A DNA stretch of 64,000 nucleotides from assembly GCA_963794995.1 (NCBI GenBank), contig CAWCFV010000002.1, positions 1,984,001 to 2,048,000 on the forward strand. Direction: 5' to 3'. The translations under genes and the position numbers were made by a program. How positions within the stretch are numbered: position 1 is the stretch's first letter; every line of letters begins with the position of its first letter. Under the pieces are notes generated by a model that had not been told where the DNA came from, made no database searches, and saw nothing but the letters and a program-made list of their open reading frames with translations. Below, piece after piece: positions 23,175 to 33,095 of this stretch. This stretch comes from CAWCFV01 sp963794995. Its GTDB lineage: Bacteria > Actinomycetota > Actinomycetes > JACCUZ01.

Positions 23175-24273
23175 CTAGTCCTTGTCGTGCCCCCGGCCTC
23201 GGCCGCCGCTGTCGTGCTCGTCGTCGTCGTGCTCGTCGTCGTCGTGCTCGTCGTCGTCGTGCTTCGTCGTCGTGCTGGTCGTCGTCGTGCTCGTCGTCGT
23301 CCCGGCCGGCACCGCCGGGGCGCGTGGCGCGGTCCCGGCCGGGCGGGCTCGGCACGGGGGCCGTGACCGCGGGGGTGGCAGCGGGGCCGGCCCCACGGGA
23401 CCGGACCGCGCCCGGGCGGGACGCAGCCTTGTCCGCCTTCCCGGCCGCCTTGTCCGCCTTCCCGGCCGCCTTGTCCGCCTTCCCGGCAGCCTTGCCGGCG
23501 TCGTCGTCGCGCTCGGCGTGGTGGCCCTTGGCGGGCTTGCCGGACGTGTCAGGTCGGGTGGCCTTCGCCGTCGGGCCCTTCGTCGAGGACCGCTTCTCGC
23601 CCAGCACGCTGACGGCCTGCACCGTCACCGGGCCGGTGGCGCGCGCCACGGGTCCCGTGCCGCTCGCGGTGACCGGGGCGGGCGGCGCGGCCGCCGGGGG
23701 GGCGGGGGGTGCAGGGACCACTGGCGGCACGGGCGGCACGGGCGGCACGGGCGGCACGGGCGGCACGGGCAGCACAGAAACCGGCGGAGCGACCGGCGGG
23801 CCGACTGGTGCCGGGGGTCCGGGGGCCGGAGCCGGAGCCGGCGGCCCCGGCTCGGCGCCGGAGCCGCTGCCCGCCAGGCCCGGCCGGGCGCCGCTGCTGC
23901 CGCCGTTGCCGGCCGCGCCGGAGCCGCTGCTGCCGAGAGCGGCGGGCGACGAGCCGGCGCCACGCTCGTCGGCGGGCCCGCTGTCGCGCCCCGTCCCGGA
24001 CCCGTCCGTGCCGGACCCGCCCGTCCCGGACGAGCCGCCGGGAGCGGGGGTGACCGGGTCGGCGCGGCCGAGCGTCGGCACCACGGGCGGGGGGACGTCA
24101 GCGCCCCGGACGTCGAAGACGGTCCCGCGGGGCGCGGTCTCGCCCAGCCGCCCCGCGGTGACGAAACCCAGGGTGGCCAGCGTCCCGGCGCTCAGCACGG
24201 CGAGCGCCACGGTCGCGACGCCGGTCATGCGGCCCGCGCTGCGGGCGGCGTGCACGACGGCTGACCTGGTCAT
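23175..24273 (-). pseudogene. Secreted low-complexity protein with His-Asp repeat tail, frameshifted
   Basis: From ATG 24273: a signal/anchor helix (MTGVATVALAVLSAGTLATL), Gly/Ser- and Pro-rich spacers (repeated VPP), three KADKAAG units (~23432-23490), then an HDDDE repeat. Six units occupy ~23212-23303, but the unit at 23259-23271 is 13 instead of 15 nt. The frame is lost there; in the other frame the repeat continues to EHDSGGRGRGHDKD and TAG 23175. Restoring 2 nt gives one intact ~366-residue protein. It could be an assembly error, slippage-based phase variation, or a real pseudogene. His-Asp tails suggest metal binding. Confidence 0.6.
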
Positions 24274-24683
24274 CTCACCCGCCACTGTGCTCGTGTCCCG
24301 ACAAGCTCGCCCGGCTGCTCGCCGACGAGGTCTCCACCATATGGCGCAAAGCGGGCACCCGGCAGGGCCGATCCGGTGAAACCGGGCGCCACCGTGTAAC
24401 GCCCTGGTCAAGTCTTCGTTCGCCGACAGCAGTCACCGAGCCTCACGGTCGTGACACCCCTCCCGGCAGGCCGTACGGCGTCGGCCGGGCACCGCGCGGT
24501 GCGGCTGGCACTGGGGACCGTCTACCTGGTCGGCTCCGATCGCGCTGACCGCCACCAACGCGTACGTGCACCCGGTGGTGACCTCGGAGCGGGCGCGCGG
24601 GCGGGGCGCGGCGGCGGCCCGGGCGGAGCCGCAGCCGGTCGGTGCGGGCGCCGAGGTGGTAGACCTCCGGTCGTGACCGACCG
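24274..24683. other. 410-bp divergent intergenic region
   Basis: Separates the leftward low-complexity protein gene from the rightward PhoD-like gene. A 78-codon open frame exists at 24451-24687, but it has no family match by eye and lacks a convincing ribosome site. A TTGACC (24411-24406, minus) has no good -10 partner. Nothing else was recognised. Confidence 0.5.
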
Positions 24684-26323
<1,640 letters not shown>

Positions 26324-26327
<4 letters not shown>

Positions 26328-27094
26328 CACCGGACCCGCTGGTCGACCGGCTGCGGGCAGCCGGGTGCGTCTTCGCCGAGGACGAGGCCCGTCTCCTGCG
26401 GGACGCGGCGGGCGGCGCGCAGCTGGAGACCCTCGTGGCCCGCCGGGTCGGCGGCGAGCCGCTCGAGCAGGTCGTCGGCTGGGCGCGCTTCTGCGGGCTG
26501 CGGGTCACCGTGGCGCCCGGCGTGTTCGTGCCTCGCCGGCGCACCGAGCTGCTCGTCCGGCAGGCGGCCGCCGTGGCCGCACCGGGCGCCGTCGTGGTGG
26601 ACCTCTGCTGCGGGTCCGGCGCCGTGGGGCTGGCGGTGGCCACCGCCGTCACCGGCATCGAGCTGCACGCCGCCGACGTCGACCCGGCCGCGGTGCGGTG
26701 CGCACGCCGCAACCTCGCGGCCGTCGGCGGGACGGTCCACGAGGGCGACCTCGACGCCGCGCTGCCGCAGCGGCTGCGCGGGCGGGTCGACGTCCTGGCG
26801 GTCAACGCGCCGTACGTCCCGACCACGGAGATCGCCCGGCTGCCCCGCGAGGGCCGCGACCACGAGCCGCGCACCGCCCTGGACGGCGGCGTCGACGGGC
26901 TCGACGTCGCCCGCCGGGTGCTCGGCACGGCGGCGGGGTGGCTGGCCCCCGACGGCCACCTGCTCGTGGAGACCGGCCGCCGGCAGGGCCCGGTGCTGGC
27001 AGCGGCGATGACGTCCGCCGGCCTGGTGCCGCGGGTGGTCACCGACGACGACCTCGACGGCACCGTCGTGACCGGCCGTCTCCCCCACCGTTGA
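26324..27094 (+). CDS. PrmC/HemK-related SAM-dependent methyltransferase
   Basis: 256 residues from GTG 26324, overlapping the PhoD-like stop. The order matches PrmC/HemK: a helical N-terminus, GLRVTVAPGVFVPRRRTELLV, the SAM-binding VVVDLCCGSGAVGLAVA, and the catalytic tetrapeptide. The latter reads NAPYVPTTEI instead of canonical NPPY. True PrmC methylates the Gln of GGQ in release factors; the altered tetrapeptide and extra copy suggest a paralogue with another glutamine or amide substrate. A hairpin terminator follows immediately. Confidence 0.82.
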
Positions 27095-27147
27095 GTGGCG
27101 CGACCTGGCGGTCTCGGCCCGCCGCAGGGCGCCGTCGCGCGCCACTC
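27093..27147. terminator. Hairpin between convergent genes
   Basis: GAGTGGCGCGAC (27093-27104) pairs with GTCGCGCGCCACTC (27134-27147), with a two-base bulge, directly overlapping the methyltransferase stop and 28 bp from the ABC-F stop. GC-rich, no T-tract; plausible bidirectional terminator. Confidence 0.6.
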
Positions 27148-27174
27148 GACGGGGGCGGGGGGCTGTACCCGCCG

Positions 27175-28839
27175 TCATTCCTCCCGGACCCGTCCCGCGT
27201 CGACGAGCACGTGGCGGTCGGTGCGTACCGCGTCGCGCAGTCGCCGGTCGTGCGACACGAGCAGCAAGGTCCCGTCGTACGTCGCCAGCGCCTCCTCGAG
27301 CTGCTCGATCGCGGGCAGGTCGAGGTGGTTGGTCGGCTCGTCCAGCACCAGCAGGTTCGCGCGCCGGGCCATCAGCAGGGCCAGGTCGGCGCGGGTGCGC
27401 TCGCCGGGGGAGAGGCTGCCGACCGGGCGCACGACGTGGTCGGCGCCGAGCCCGAACTTCGCGAGCAGCGTGCGGGCCTCCGCCTCGTCCTGACCGGTCG
27501 CGGTGCGGAACGCGGCCACCAGCGTCTCGGCGGCGGCGAACGTACGACGCACCTGGTCGACCTCGCCGACCACGACGCTGCGCCCCAGCCAGGCGCGCCC
27601 GGAGGTCAGCGGCAGCCGGCCCAGCAGCGCGGCGAGCAGCGTCGACTTCCCGGAGCCGTTGGGACCGGTCAGCGCCAGCCGCTCACCCCGGACGATCGCG
27701 AGGTCGACGGGGCCGAGGACGAAGTCGTCGCGGCGCACCACGGCCGCGGCGAGCCCCGCGACGTCGTCCGGGCCGCGGGTCGCCGGGTCCAGGGCCAGCC
27801 GGAGCTGCCACGGGTCGCGCGGGTCCCCGACCTCGGCGAGACGGTCCAGCTGCCTCAGGACCTTCGCGGCCGCCGCCCCGCGGCCCTCGGCGCCGGCCTT
27901 GTCGTGCGCGCGGACGTTCTTGTCGGGCTCGGCCGCCCTGGCCCGGGCACTGGTGGCGCGGGCCTGGCCCTGCCGGGCCCACTCGCGGTCCCGGCGGGCC
28001 CTGGCAAGCAGTGACGCGCGCTGCTCGTCGTACGCCTCGAAGGCAGCCTGTGCCGAGGCCCGGGCTCGCTCGCGCTCTTCCAGGTACGACGCGAACCCGC
28101 CGCCGAAGAGCCGCCCGCGCCGGGTGAACTCGTCCACCTCCAGCACCTCGGTGGCGACCCGTTCGAGGAACACGCGATCGTGCGACACCACCACGAGCCC
28201 GCCGTTGCGTGCCGCGAGGAACGACTCGAGAAGCGCGAGACCGCCGACGTCGAGGTCGTTGGTCGGCTCGTCGAGCAGCAGCAGGTCGGCCTGCGTCAGC
28301 AGCACCGCGGCCAGCCCGCAGCGGGCCAGCTCGCCGCCGGACAGCGAGGTCGTGTCCCGCTCCAGCAGGGCGGTATCGAGGCCCAGCCGGTCGAGCACCG
28401 CGGGCGCACGGCCGTCCAGGTCGGCGCCGCCCAGGGCCAGCCATCTCTCGAGCGCGGCAGCGTAGTCGTCGCCGGCGCCGGGGCCGGGGCCACCTGCGGC
28501 GACGCGGTCGGCGGCTGCCGTCATCTCCTCCTCGGCCGCCGCGACGCCGGTGCGCCGCGCGAGGTAGCCGCGCAGCGGCTCGTCCACCCGGCGGTCACGC
28601 TCCTGCGGCAGCAGCACCACGGTCGCCTCCGGCGGCGCCACCGTGACGCTGCCCGTCCCGGGGGCGAGCGCACCGTCCAGCAGCCGGAGGAGGGTCGACT
28701 TCCCGACACCGTTCGGCCCGACCACCGCCAGCCGCGAGCCTGGGCCCACCGTCACCGAGACGTCGACCAGGACCTCGAGCGGACCGTGGGAGAAGCCGAC
28801 CGAGCGGGCGGTCACGCTGCCGTCGTGAGTGCCGGGCAC
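27175..28839 (-). CDS. ABC-F family ATPase
   Basis: 554 residues with two ABC modules and no membrane segment. Walker A motifs are VVGPNGVGKSTLLRLL (~residue 40) and LTGPNGSGKSTLLAAL (~385). The signatures are SLSGGELARCGLAA and SLSPGERTRADLALL, with DEPTNDLD and DEPTNHLD Walker B ends. The ~80-residue charged linker (ERERARASAQAAFEAYDEQR) is the ABC-F interdomain helix pair. ABC-F proteins act on the ribosome, giving antibiotic resistance or translation rescue; which applies here is unknown. Confidence 0.93.
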   Translation of the reverse strand: MPGTHDGSVTARSVGFSHGPLEVLVDVSVTVGPGSRLAVVGPNGVGKSTLLRLLDGALAPGTGSVTVAPPEATVVLLPQERDRRVDEPLRGYLARRTGVAAAEEEMTAAADRVAAGGPGPGAGDDYAAALERWLALGGADLDGRAPAVLDRLGLDTALLERDTTSLSGGELARCGLAAVLLTQADLLLLDEPTNDLDVGGLALLESFLAARNGGLVVVSHDRVFLERVATEVLEVDEFTRRGRLFGGGFASYLEERERARASAQAAFEAYDEQRASLLARARRDREWARQGQARATSARARAAEPDKNVRAHDKAGAEGRGAAAAKVLRQLDRLAEVGDPRDPWQLRLALDPATRGPDDVAGLAAAVVRRDDFVLGPVDLAIVRGERLALTGPNGSGKSTLLAALLGRLPLTSGRAWLGRSVVVGEVDQVRRTFAAAETLVAAFRTATGQDEAEARTLLAKFGLGADHVVRPVGSLSPGERTRADLALLMARRANLLVLDEPTNHLDLPAIEQLEEALATYDGTLLLVSHDRRLRDAVRTDRHVLVDAGRVREE

Positions 28840-28888
28840 ACTGCAGGACCCTAGGTCGAGCGGCTCGCCCGGGCGAGCGAGTTGCGGG

Positions 28889-29527
28889 TCAGTCGATGCG
28901 GACGACGCCGCGCTCGGTGCTGAAGTGCACCGCGACCAGGCCGGGGTCGTCGGCCTCGACCCAGTCGACCGTGAAGTCGGCCTTGGCCACCGGCTCGCCG
29001 AGCCAGTCGTTCACCTTGGCGGCGTCGCCGCAGATCTCGACCTGGGTGATCCCCGGTGCCCGGGCGCCGTCGAGGTCCGCGGCCGGGTGCAGTGCGGGGT
29101 CGCCCTGCCACTGCACGAAGAAGGGCATCGCGGGGTCGTCCAGCAGCTCGAGGACGCCGATCTGCCGCCAGCTCAGGTCGACCCCGTCCGGGCGGCGGCG
29201 ATGGCCGTCGACCGCAGGGCGGCCGAGGCGGGCCTCGATCGGGGTGACGTCGTCGACGGCCACCACCCAGGCGAGCCAGCCGCCGCCGGCCTCGGCACGG
29301 GCCTTGACGGCGTGGCCGAACGGCGCCTTGTCGGCGGCCGGGTGGTCCAGCGCTGCGACGACCTCCAGGTAGACACCGTTCGCCAGCGGCAGCACGAAGT
29401 TACGCGTCCCGAAGCGCGGGTGCAGGCCGCCGTCGCGGAAGCCGGCCCCCAGCGCGGCACCCAGTCGTTGCGCGCAGGCGCCGAGGCCCTCGGGCCCTGC
29501 GGCGTAGGACAGGTGGTCGAGTCGCAC
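28889..29527 (-). CDS. VOC superfamily (glyoxalase-like) protein
   Basis: 212 residues from GTG 29527. The start MRLDHLSYAAGPEGLGACAQ and FGTRNFVLPLANGVYLEVVAALDH match the Glyoxalase_3/PF13468-like VOC proteins found widely in actinobacteria. His4 and Glu ~57 are likely metal ligands of the first module; the second module is divergent. Substrate unknown. It lies 57 bp downstream of the aminotransferase on the same strand and may be co-transcribed with it. Confidence 0.82.
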   Translation of the reverse strand: MRLDHLSYAAGPEGLGACAQRLGAALGAGFRDGGLHPRFGTRNFVLPLANGVYLEVVAALDHPAADKAPFGHAVKARAEAGGGWLAWVVAVDDVTPIEARLGRPAVDGHRRRPDGVDLSWRQIGVLELLDDPAMPFFVQWQGDPALHPAADLDGARAPGITQVEICGDAAKVNDWLGEPVAKADFTVDWVEADDPGLVAVHFSTERGVVRID

Positions 29528-29584
29528 GACAACGACCTTCTCACCCTCGCACCGGCCCTCCGGACCCGGGTCGGGCGGGCAGCG

Positions 29585-30682
29585 CTAGGCGACGGCGAAG
29601 TCCTCGGCCACCTGGAGGAACAGGTCGTTCGCCTCGCGCTCGCCGATCGTGACGCGAGCACCCTCACCGGCGAAGGGACGTACGACGACACCCGCGCGCT
29701 CGCAGGCCTCGGCGAAGTCGCCCGTGCGGGCGCCGAGCCGCAGCCACACGAAGTTCGCCTGCGAGTCGGGCAGCGAGTGCCAGCCCTGCTCGCGCAGAGC
29801 CGACTGCACCCTGGTGCGCTCGGCGACCAGCCGGTCGACGCGCTCCAGCAGCTCGCCCTCGGCGGCCAGCGAGGCGGTGGCGGCGACCTGGGCGAGGCCG
29901 CTGACGCCGAACGGGACAGCCGTCTTGCGCAACGCGTCGGCGACCGGCTCGTGGGCGATGGCGAAGCCGACCCGCAGACCCGCCAGGCCGTAGGCCTTGG
30001 AGAACGTGCGCAGCACCGCGACGTTGGGCCGGGCGCGGTACATCTCCAGCGCGTCGGGGACGTCGCCGTCGCGGACGAACTCCCGGTAGGCCTCGTCGAT
30101 GACGACGAGCACGTCGGCCGGGACCGCGTCGAGGAAGGCCTCGAGCGCGGCCCGGCCCACCGCGGTGCCCGTCGGGTTGTTCGGGGTGCAGACGACCACC
30201 AGCCGGGTCCGGGGGGTGATCGCGGCGAGCATCGCGTCGAGGTCGTGGTGCTCGCCGGCGGTGAGCGGCACGGTGACCGACCGCGCACCGGACACCTGCA
30301 CGACGATGGGGTACGCCTCGAACGACCGCCACGCGTAGACGACCTCGTCGCCGGGACCGGACGTGGCCTGGACCAGCTGCTGCAGCACGCCCACCGAGCC
30401 GGTACCGGTGGCGACGTGCGCGACCGGCACGTCGAACCGGTCGGCGATCGCCTGCGTCAGGCCGGTCGCGAGCATGTCCGGGTAGCGGTTGAACGACTGC
30501 GCCGCGTCCCGCACGGTGTCGAGGACCGACGGCAGCGGCGGGAACGGGTTCTCGTTCGACGACAGCTTGTACGCCACGGCACCGTCCCGGCTCGCGGCCG
30601 GCCGACCGGGCTTGTAGGTCGGGATGCCGTCCAGGGCCGCGCGCAGCCGTGGGCCGGAGGTGGTCGCGGGGTCGGTGCTCAC
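29585..30682 (-). CDS. HisC-like PLP aminotransferase (histidinol-phosphate/aromatic)
   Basis: 365 residues. Class I/II fold with KLSSNENPFPPLPSV, VCTPNNPTGTAVG, DEAYREFV and the PLP lysine in TFSKAYGLAGLRVG; C-terminal VVVRPFAGEGARVTIG binds the carboxylate. It converts an amino acid such as aromatic or histidinol phosphate; no his genes are near, so an aromatic-aminotransferase role (PatA-like) is at least as likely. Start GTG 30682 rather than 30691: TAGGGT (30695-30690) ends 7 nt upstream, indicating a leaderless message, with CTGACC 16 bp further up. Confidence 0.92.
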   Translation of the reverse strand: MSTDPATTSGPRLRAALDGIPTYKPGRPAASRDGAVAYKLSSNENPFPPLPSVLDTVRDAAQSFNRYPDMLATGLTQAIADRFDVPVAHVATGTGSVGVLQQLVQATSGPGDEVVYAWRSFEAYPIVVQVSGARSVTVPLTAGEHHDLDAMLAAITPRTRLVVVCTPNNPTGTAVGRAALEAFLDAVPADVLVVIDEAYREFVRDGDVPDALEMYRARPNVAVLRTFSKAYGLAGLRVGFAIAHEPVADALRKTAVPFGVSGLAQVAATASLAAEGELLERVDRLVAERTRVQSALREQGWHSLPDSQANFVWLRLGARTGDFAEACERAGVVVRPFAGEGARVTIGEREANDLFLQVAEDFAVA

Positions 30683-30749
30683 GCGGTCCACCCTAGGCCG
30701 CGTCAGGTCCCGGTCAGCAGGGTCGCCCGGTGCGCGCGGCGGGCCCGGG

Positions 30750-31310
30750 TCAGGCGCTGGCGGGCAGCGCCATGAAGCACTGCGTGGGGTCCTCGTGGTA
30801 GCGCGCGACCAGCTCGTCGGTGGCCCGGTCGAGGCGCTTGTGCAGGGCCTCGCGGTAGGACGACAGGACGCTCTCGGCGGACGAGAGCCGGGTGAACAGC
30901 TCGGCGCGGGTGCGCTCGTCGCCCTCGTCGACGCCGGACGCCCAGAGGTCGGGCAGGTGCGGGAGGATGGGCATGCCGGAGTCCGGGTGCAGCGTCAGCA
31001 TGACCTGGCGCCCCTTCGTGCCGCGCTGCTCGGTCAGCGCGTGCAGGAGCGCCGCGCGGTCGCCCGGGGCGTTGTCGGCGCGGAGCAGGTCGCGGCGCGC
31101 CTGGACCAGACGCCGCCAGTACGACGCCCGCAGCTCCTCGTCCAGCAGGGTCTTGCGATACGTGCGCAGCCGGGGCAGCGTCATGTGCGCCAGCTCGGGC
31201 GAGCGCTTGGGCACGGTCACCCCGAAGCGCGCCGGTGCCGGGACGTGGGCTGTCGTGGAGCCGTCGTCCGGCGCGGTCCGCTGCTGGTCGAGCTGCGTTG
31301 CCAGAGTCAC
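30750..31310 (-). CDS. rsiG: RsiG-type c-di-GMP-binding anti-sigma protein
   Basis: 186 residues forming a helical hairpin. The first helix carries Glu59-x3-Ser63-x2-Arg66-x3-Gln70-x3-Asp74 (DEELRASYWRRLVQARRDLL), an exact copy of the c-di-GMP motif of Streptomyces RsiG. The second carries Glu146-x3-Ser150-x2-Arg153-x3-His157-x3-Asp161, with Gln replaced by His. RsiG sequesters the sporulation sigma factor WhiG when bound to c-di-GMP; no whiG gene is adjacent here, so the target is unknown. Monocistronic in appearance. Confidence 0.88.
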   Translation of the reverse strand: MTLATQLDQQRTAPDDGSTTAHVPAPARFGVTVPKRSPELAHMTLPRLRTYRKTLLDEELRASYWRRLVQARRDLLRADNAPGDRAALLHALTEQRGTKGRQVMLTLHPDSGMPILPHLPDLWASGVDEGDERTRAELFTRLSSAESVLSSYREALHKRLDRATDELVARYHEDPTQCFMALPASA

Positions 31311-31389
31311 GACCTAGGCATCGTCGTGTTCGGCGTGCGCCTTGATCGCCGTCACCCTCGCGGAGCAGTCCCCACGTGCTCGCGGCGGC

Positions 31390-31677
31390 TCAGGCGCAGC
31401 GCCGCTCGGGGCGGCGGACCTCGACGTGGGCGTCGACGGTGAGCGAGTCCAGCGTCCCCGCCGGCCCGAAGACGAGCATCCGGCCGGAGAGGACCGCCGG
31501 CTCGGTGACGTCCCGGTCGCTGTCGCCGACGACGAACCCCTGGTCGCGGAAGCGGGTGCCGTGCAGGGCTCGCTGCGGCGGCAGGAAGTCACCGGGCCGG
31601 ATCTCGCGGGCGGGCACGTGCAGCGCGCAGACCGGTGCGAGCCCGGACGCGGTGGCGTCCTCGTGGTGCGTGGTCAT
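31390..31677 (-). CDS. Hypothetical protein, 95 aa
   Basis: ATG 31677 with GAGGAC upstream gives a 95-residue soluble protein beginning MTTHHEDATASGLAPVCALH. Its central part (REIRPGDFLPPQRALHGTRF, FVVGDSDRDVTEPAVL) and valine-rich end read like a small beta-barrel. Two Cys are present, one near each end (PVCALH and ERRC). I do not recognise the family, and the neighbours do not suggest a role. Confidence 0.55.
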   Translation of the reverse strand: MTTHHEDATASGLAPVCALHVPAREIRPGDFLPPQRALHGTRFRDQGFVVGDSDRDVTEPAVLSGRMLVFGPAGTLDSLTVDAHVEVRRPERRCA

Positions 31678-31818
31678 GGTCGGTGTCCTCAGCGACGGTG
31701 GGGTGCTGGTCCTACGGTGAGGGATCGGCATTGCCGGCTGGTTTCCGCACCGTGACGCGCGTCACCCGGCCGGACGGCGAACGGCTGACGTCCACGGATC
31801 GACCGTGCCCCCTGACGC

Positions 31819-32355
31819 TCAGCCCCGCGACATCTCGTCGCAGGTCTGCGCGTCGAACCGGGCCCTCGTCCAGGTCGTCGCCTGCCGGACCAGGACGTGC
31901 TCGGTGTCGAGGCCCGCGAGATCGGCACCACGGAAGTCCACCTGGCTGACCTCGACGTCGGCCCCGGACGCCACACCGAGGACGATGTACTGCTGGTCGG
32001 CGGCGAACCTGACGGCCTCCCCGGCCGGGTCCTGCGCCGTCCAGCCCGCCGGTGGGCGGGCCACCGGGAGGGCGAGCGTGCCCGCCCGCGGCTCCCGGGT
32101 GGTCCAGGAGGCCAGGACCGGGTTCGGCTGGTCGTCGGCGAGGCCCTCCCGGGACCCGACGACCTCGACCGTGTCCACCTCGTCGGTGCAGGACCGTACG
32201 AGCAGCACCGGGTTGCCGTCGTCGTCGACGGCCACGGCCGCCATGCCGACGATCTCGGCGGTGATCGCGTTGCCGCACCCGCCGAGCCCGGCCAGCACCG
32301 CCAGCGCCAGCGCTGCGGCCAGCAGGGCACCGACCGGCTGCTCACGTCGTCTCAT
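31819..32355 (-). CDS. Putative lipoprotein, 178 aa
   Basis: From ATG 32355 (MRRREQPVGALLAAALALAV) a signal peptide ends in the lipobox LAGLGGCG, so Cys would be lipidated. The mature part has a beta-rich pattern with two further Cys (VRSCTDEVDT and DAQTCDEMSRG) that could form a disulfide in the exported protein. No family is recognised. An ATG four codons upstream is the alternative start. Confidence 0.72.
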   Translation of the reverse strand: MRRREQPVGALLAAALALAVLAGLGGCGNAITAEIVGMAAVAVDDDGNPVLLVRSCTDEVDTVEVVGSREGLADDQPNPVLASWTTREPRAGTLALPVARPPAGWTAQDPAGEAVRFAADQQYIVLGVASGADVEVSQVDFRGADLAGLDTEHVLVRQATTWTRARFDAQTCDEMSRG

Positions 32356-32448
32356 GCACCGCAGCATGGCCGCCCGGCACCCGCCGCACCTGAGCCTCGC
32401 TACTCACCTGCCGCCGGACACCCCGACGGCCGACCCGTCGTCGTGTGC

Positions 32449-32468
32449 AACGACACGGAAGTGTCACC
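32449..32468 (+). repeat. 20-bp inverted repeat, left copy (flanks NUDIX gene)
   Basis: AACGACACGGAAGTGTCACC matches the reverse complement of 33020-33039 at 19 of 20 positions. The pair brackets the NUDIX gene. Each copy also contains a small dyad, GACAC-N4-GTGTC. Confidence 0.85.
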
Positions 32469-32509
32469 TCTGGCGACATGAGATGGCACCGGTGACGGCT
32501 CATGACGGC

Positions 32510-32944
32510 TTACCCACAAGAGGCCAGAGCAGCAAAGGTGCGGGTCACGTGCCAGACCAGTGGCAGCGACGCCGCTGATTCTGGCGTGACCCAGCGGAAG
32601 TCGTCGTGTTCGTCAGGACTTAGCCGGACGTCCGGCTGGTCATCCATGAGCTCGAGGTGGTAGGTCACGGTGTGAAACCTGAGGTCCCGACCGTTGGTGT
32701 CGAGGTTCTCGAAGTCAGTGACTTCTGGCCCGGCGACCACCTGCAATCCCGTCTCCTCCCAGCACTCGCGCACCGCCGCGTTCGCCGGGGACTCACCCTC
32801 CTCCACAGTCCCGCCGGGGATGTCCCACTGACCGCCCAGGTACCGGCCCTCGCGTCGCCGAAGCACCAAGTACACCCCGTCTCGCTCGACCAGACCGTGA
32901 GCGATGAACCGGTGGTTGCCATCCATGTTCGCCATTTTCCTCAT
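32510..32944 (-). CDS. NUDIX hydrolase within an inverted-repeat-flanked islet
   Basis: Up to 144 residues. The Nudix box is complete: GGTVEEGESPANAAVRECWEETGL (G-x5-E-x7-REUXEEXGU). It would hydrolyse a nucleoside diphosphate linked to another group; the substrate is unknown. Starts ATG 32944, 32935 and 32926 are all possible; GAGGAAA favours 32935 or 32926. Local GC is visibly lower than in the neighbours, and 20-bp inverted repeats sit about 42 bp beyond its stop and 76 bp beyond its start, hinting at acquisition as a unit. Confidence 0.85.
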   Translation of the reverse strand: MRKMANMDGNHRFIAHGLVERDGVYLVLRRREGRYLGGQWDIPGGTVEEGESPANAAVRECWEETGLQVVAGPEVTDFENLDTNGRDLRFHTVTYHLELMDDQPDVRLSPDEHDDFRWVTPESAASLPLVWHVTRTFAALASCG

Positions 32945-33019
32945 CGGCCCTACAGGAGGTGGACGGGGGGCGGCGGGGTGTCATAGGTAACAAGGTCGTG
33001 TCACTGGTCCACATTGGCT

Positions 33020-33039
33020 GGTGACACTTTCGTGTCGTT
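33020..33039 (-). repeat. 20-bp inverted repeat, right copy (flanks NUDIX gene)
   Basis: Read on the minus strand this is AACGACACGAAAGTGTCACC, one mismatch from the left copy at 32449-32468. Additional GTGTCAC/GTGACAC heptamers surround it at 32998-33004, 33021-33027 and 33044-33050. Confidence 0.85.
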
Positions 33040-33095
33040 CCTAGTGACACGTCATGTCGGCGGTGGTGACAGGAGGCGTCCGTCTACTCGTCGCG

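Noticed and set aside
21820..24411. One continuous 863-codon frame joining the low-complexity protein and E1alpha
   Set aside because: The bridge is Arg-rich out-of-frame translation of the His-Asp repeat and intergenic DNA. E1alpha has its own GAGGAG and GTG at 22950, so no real fusion is implied.
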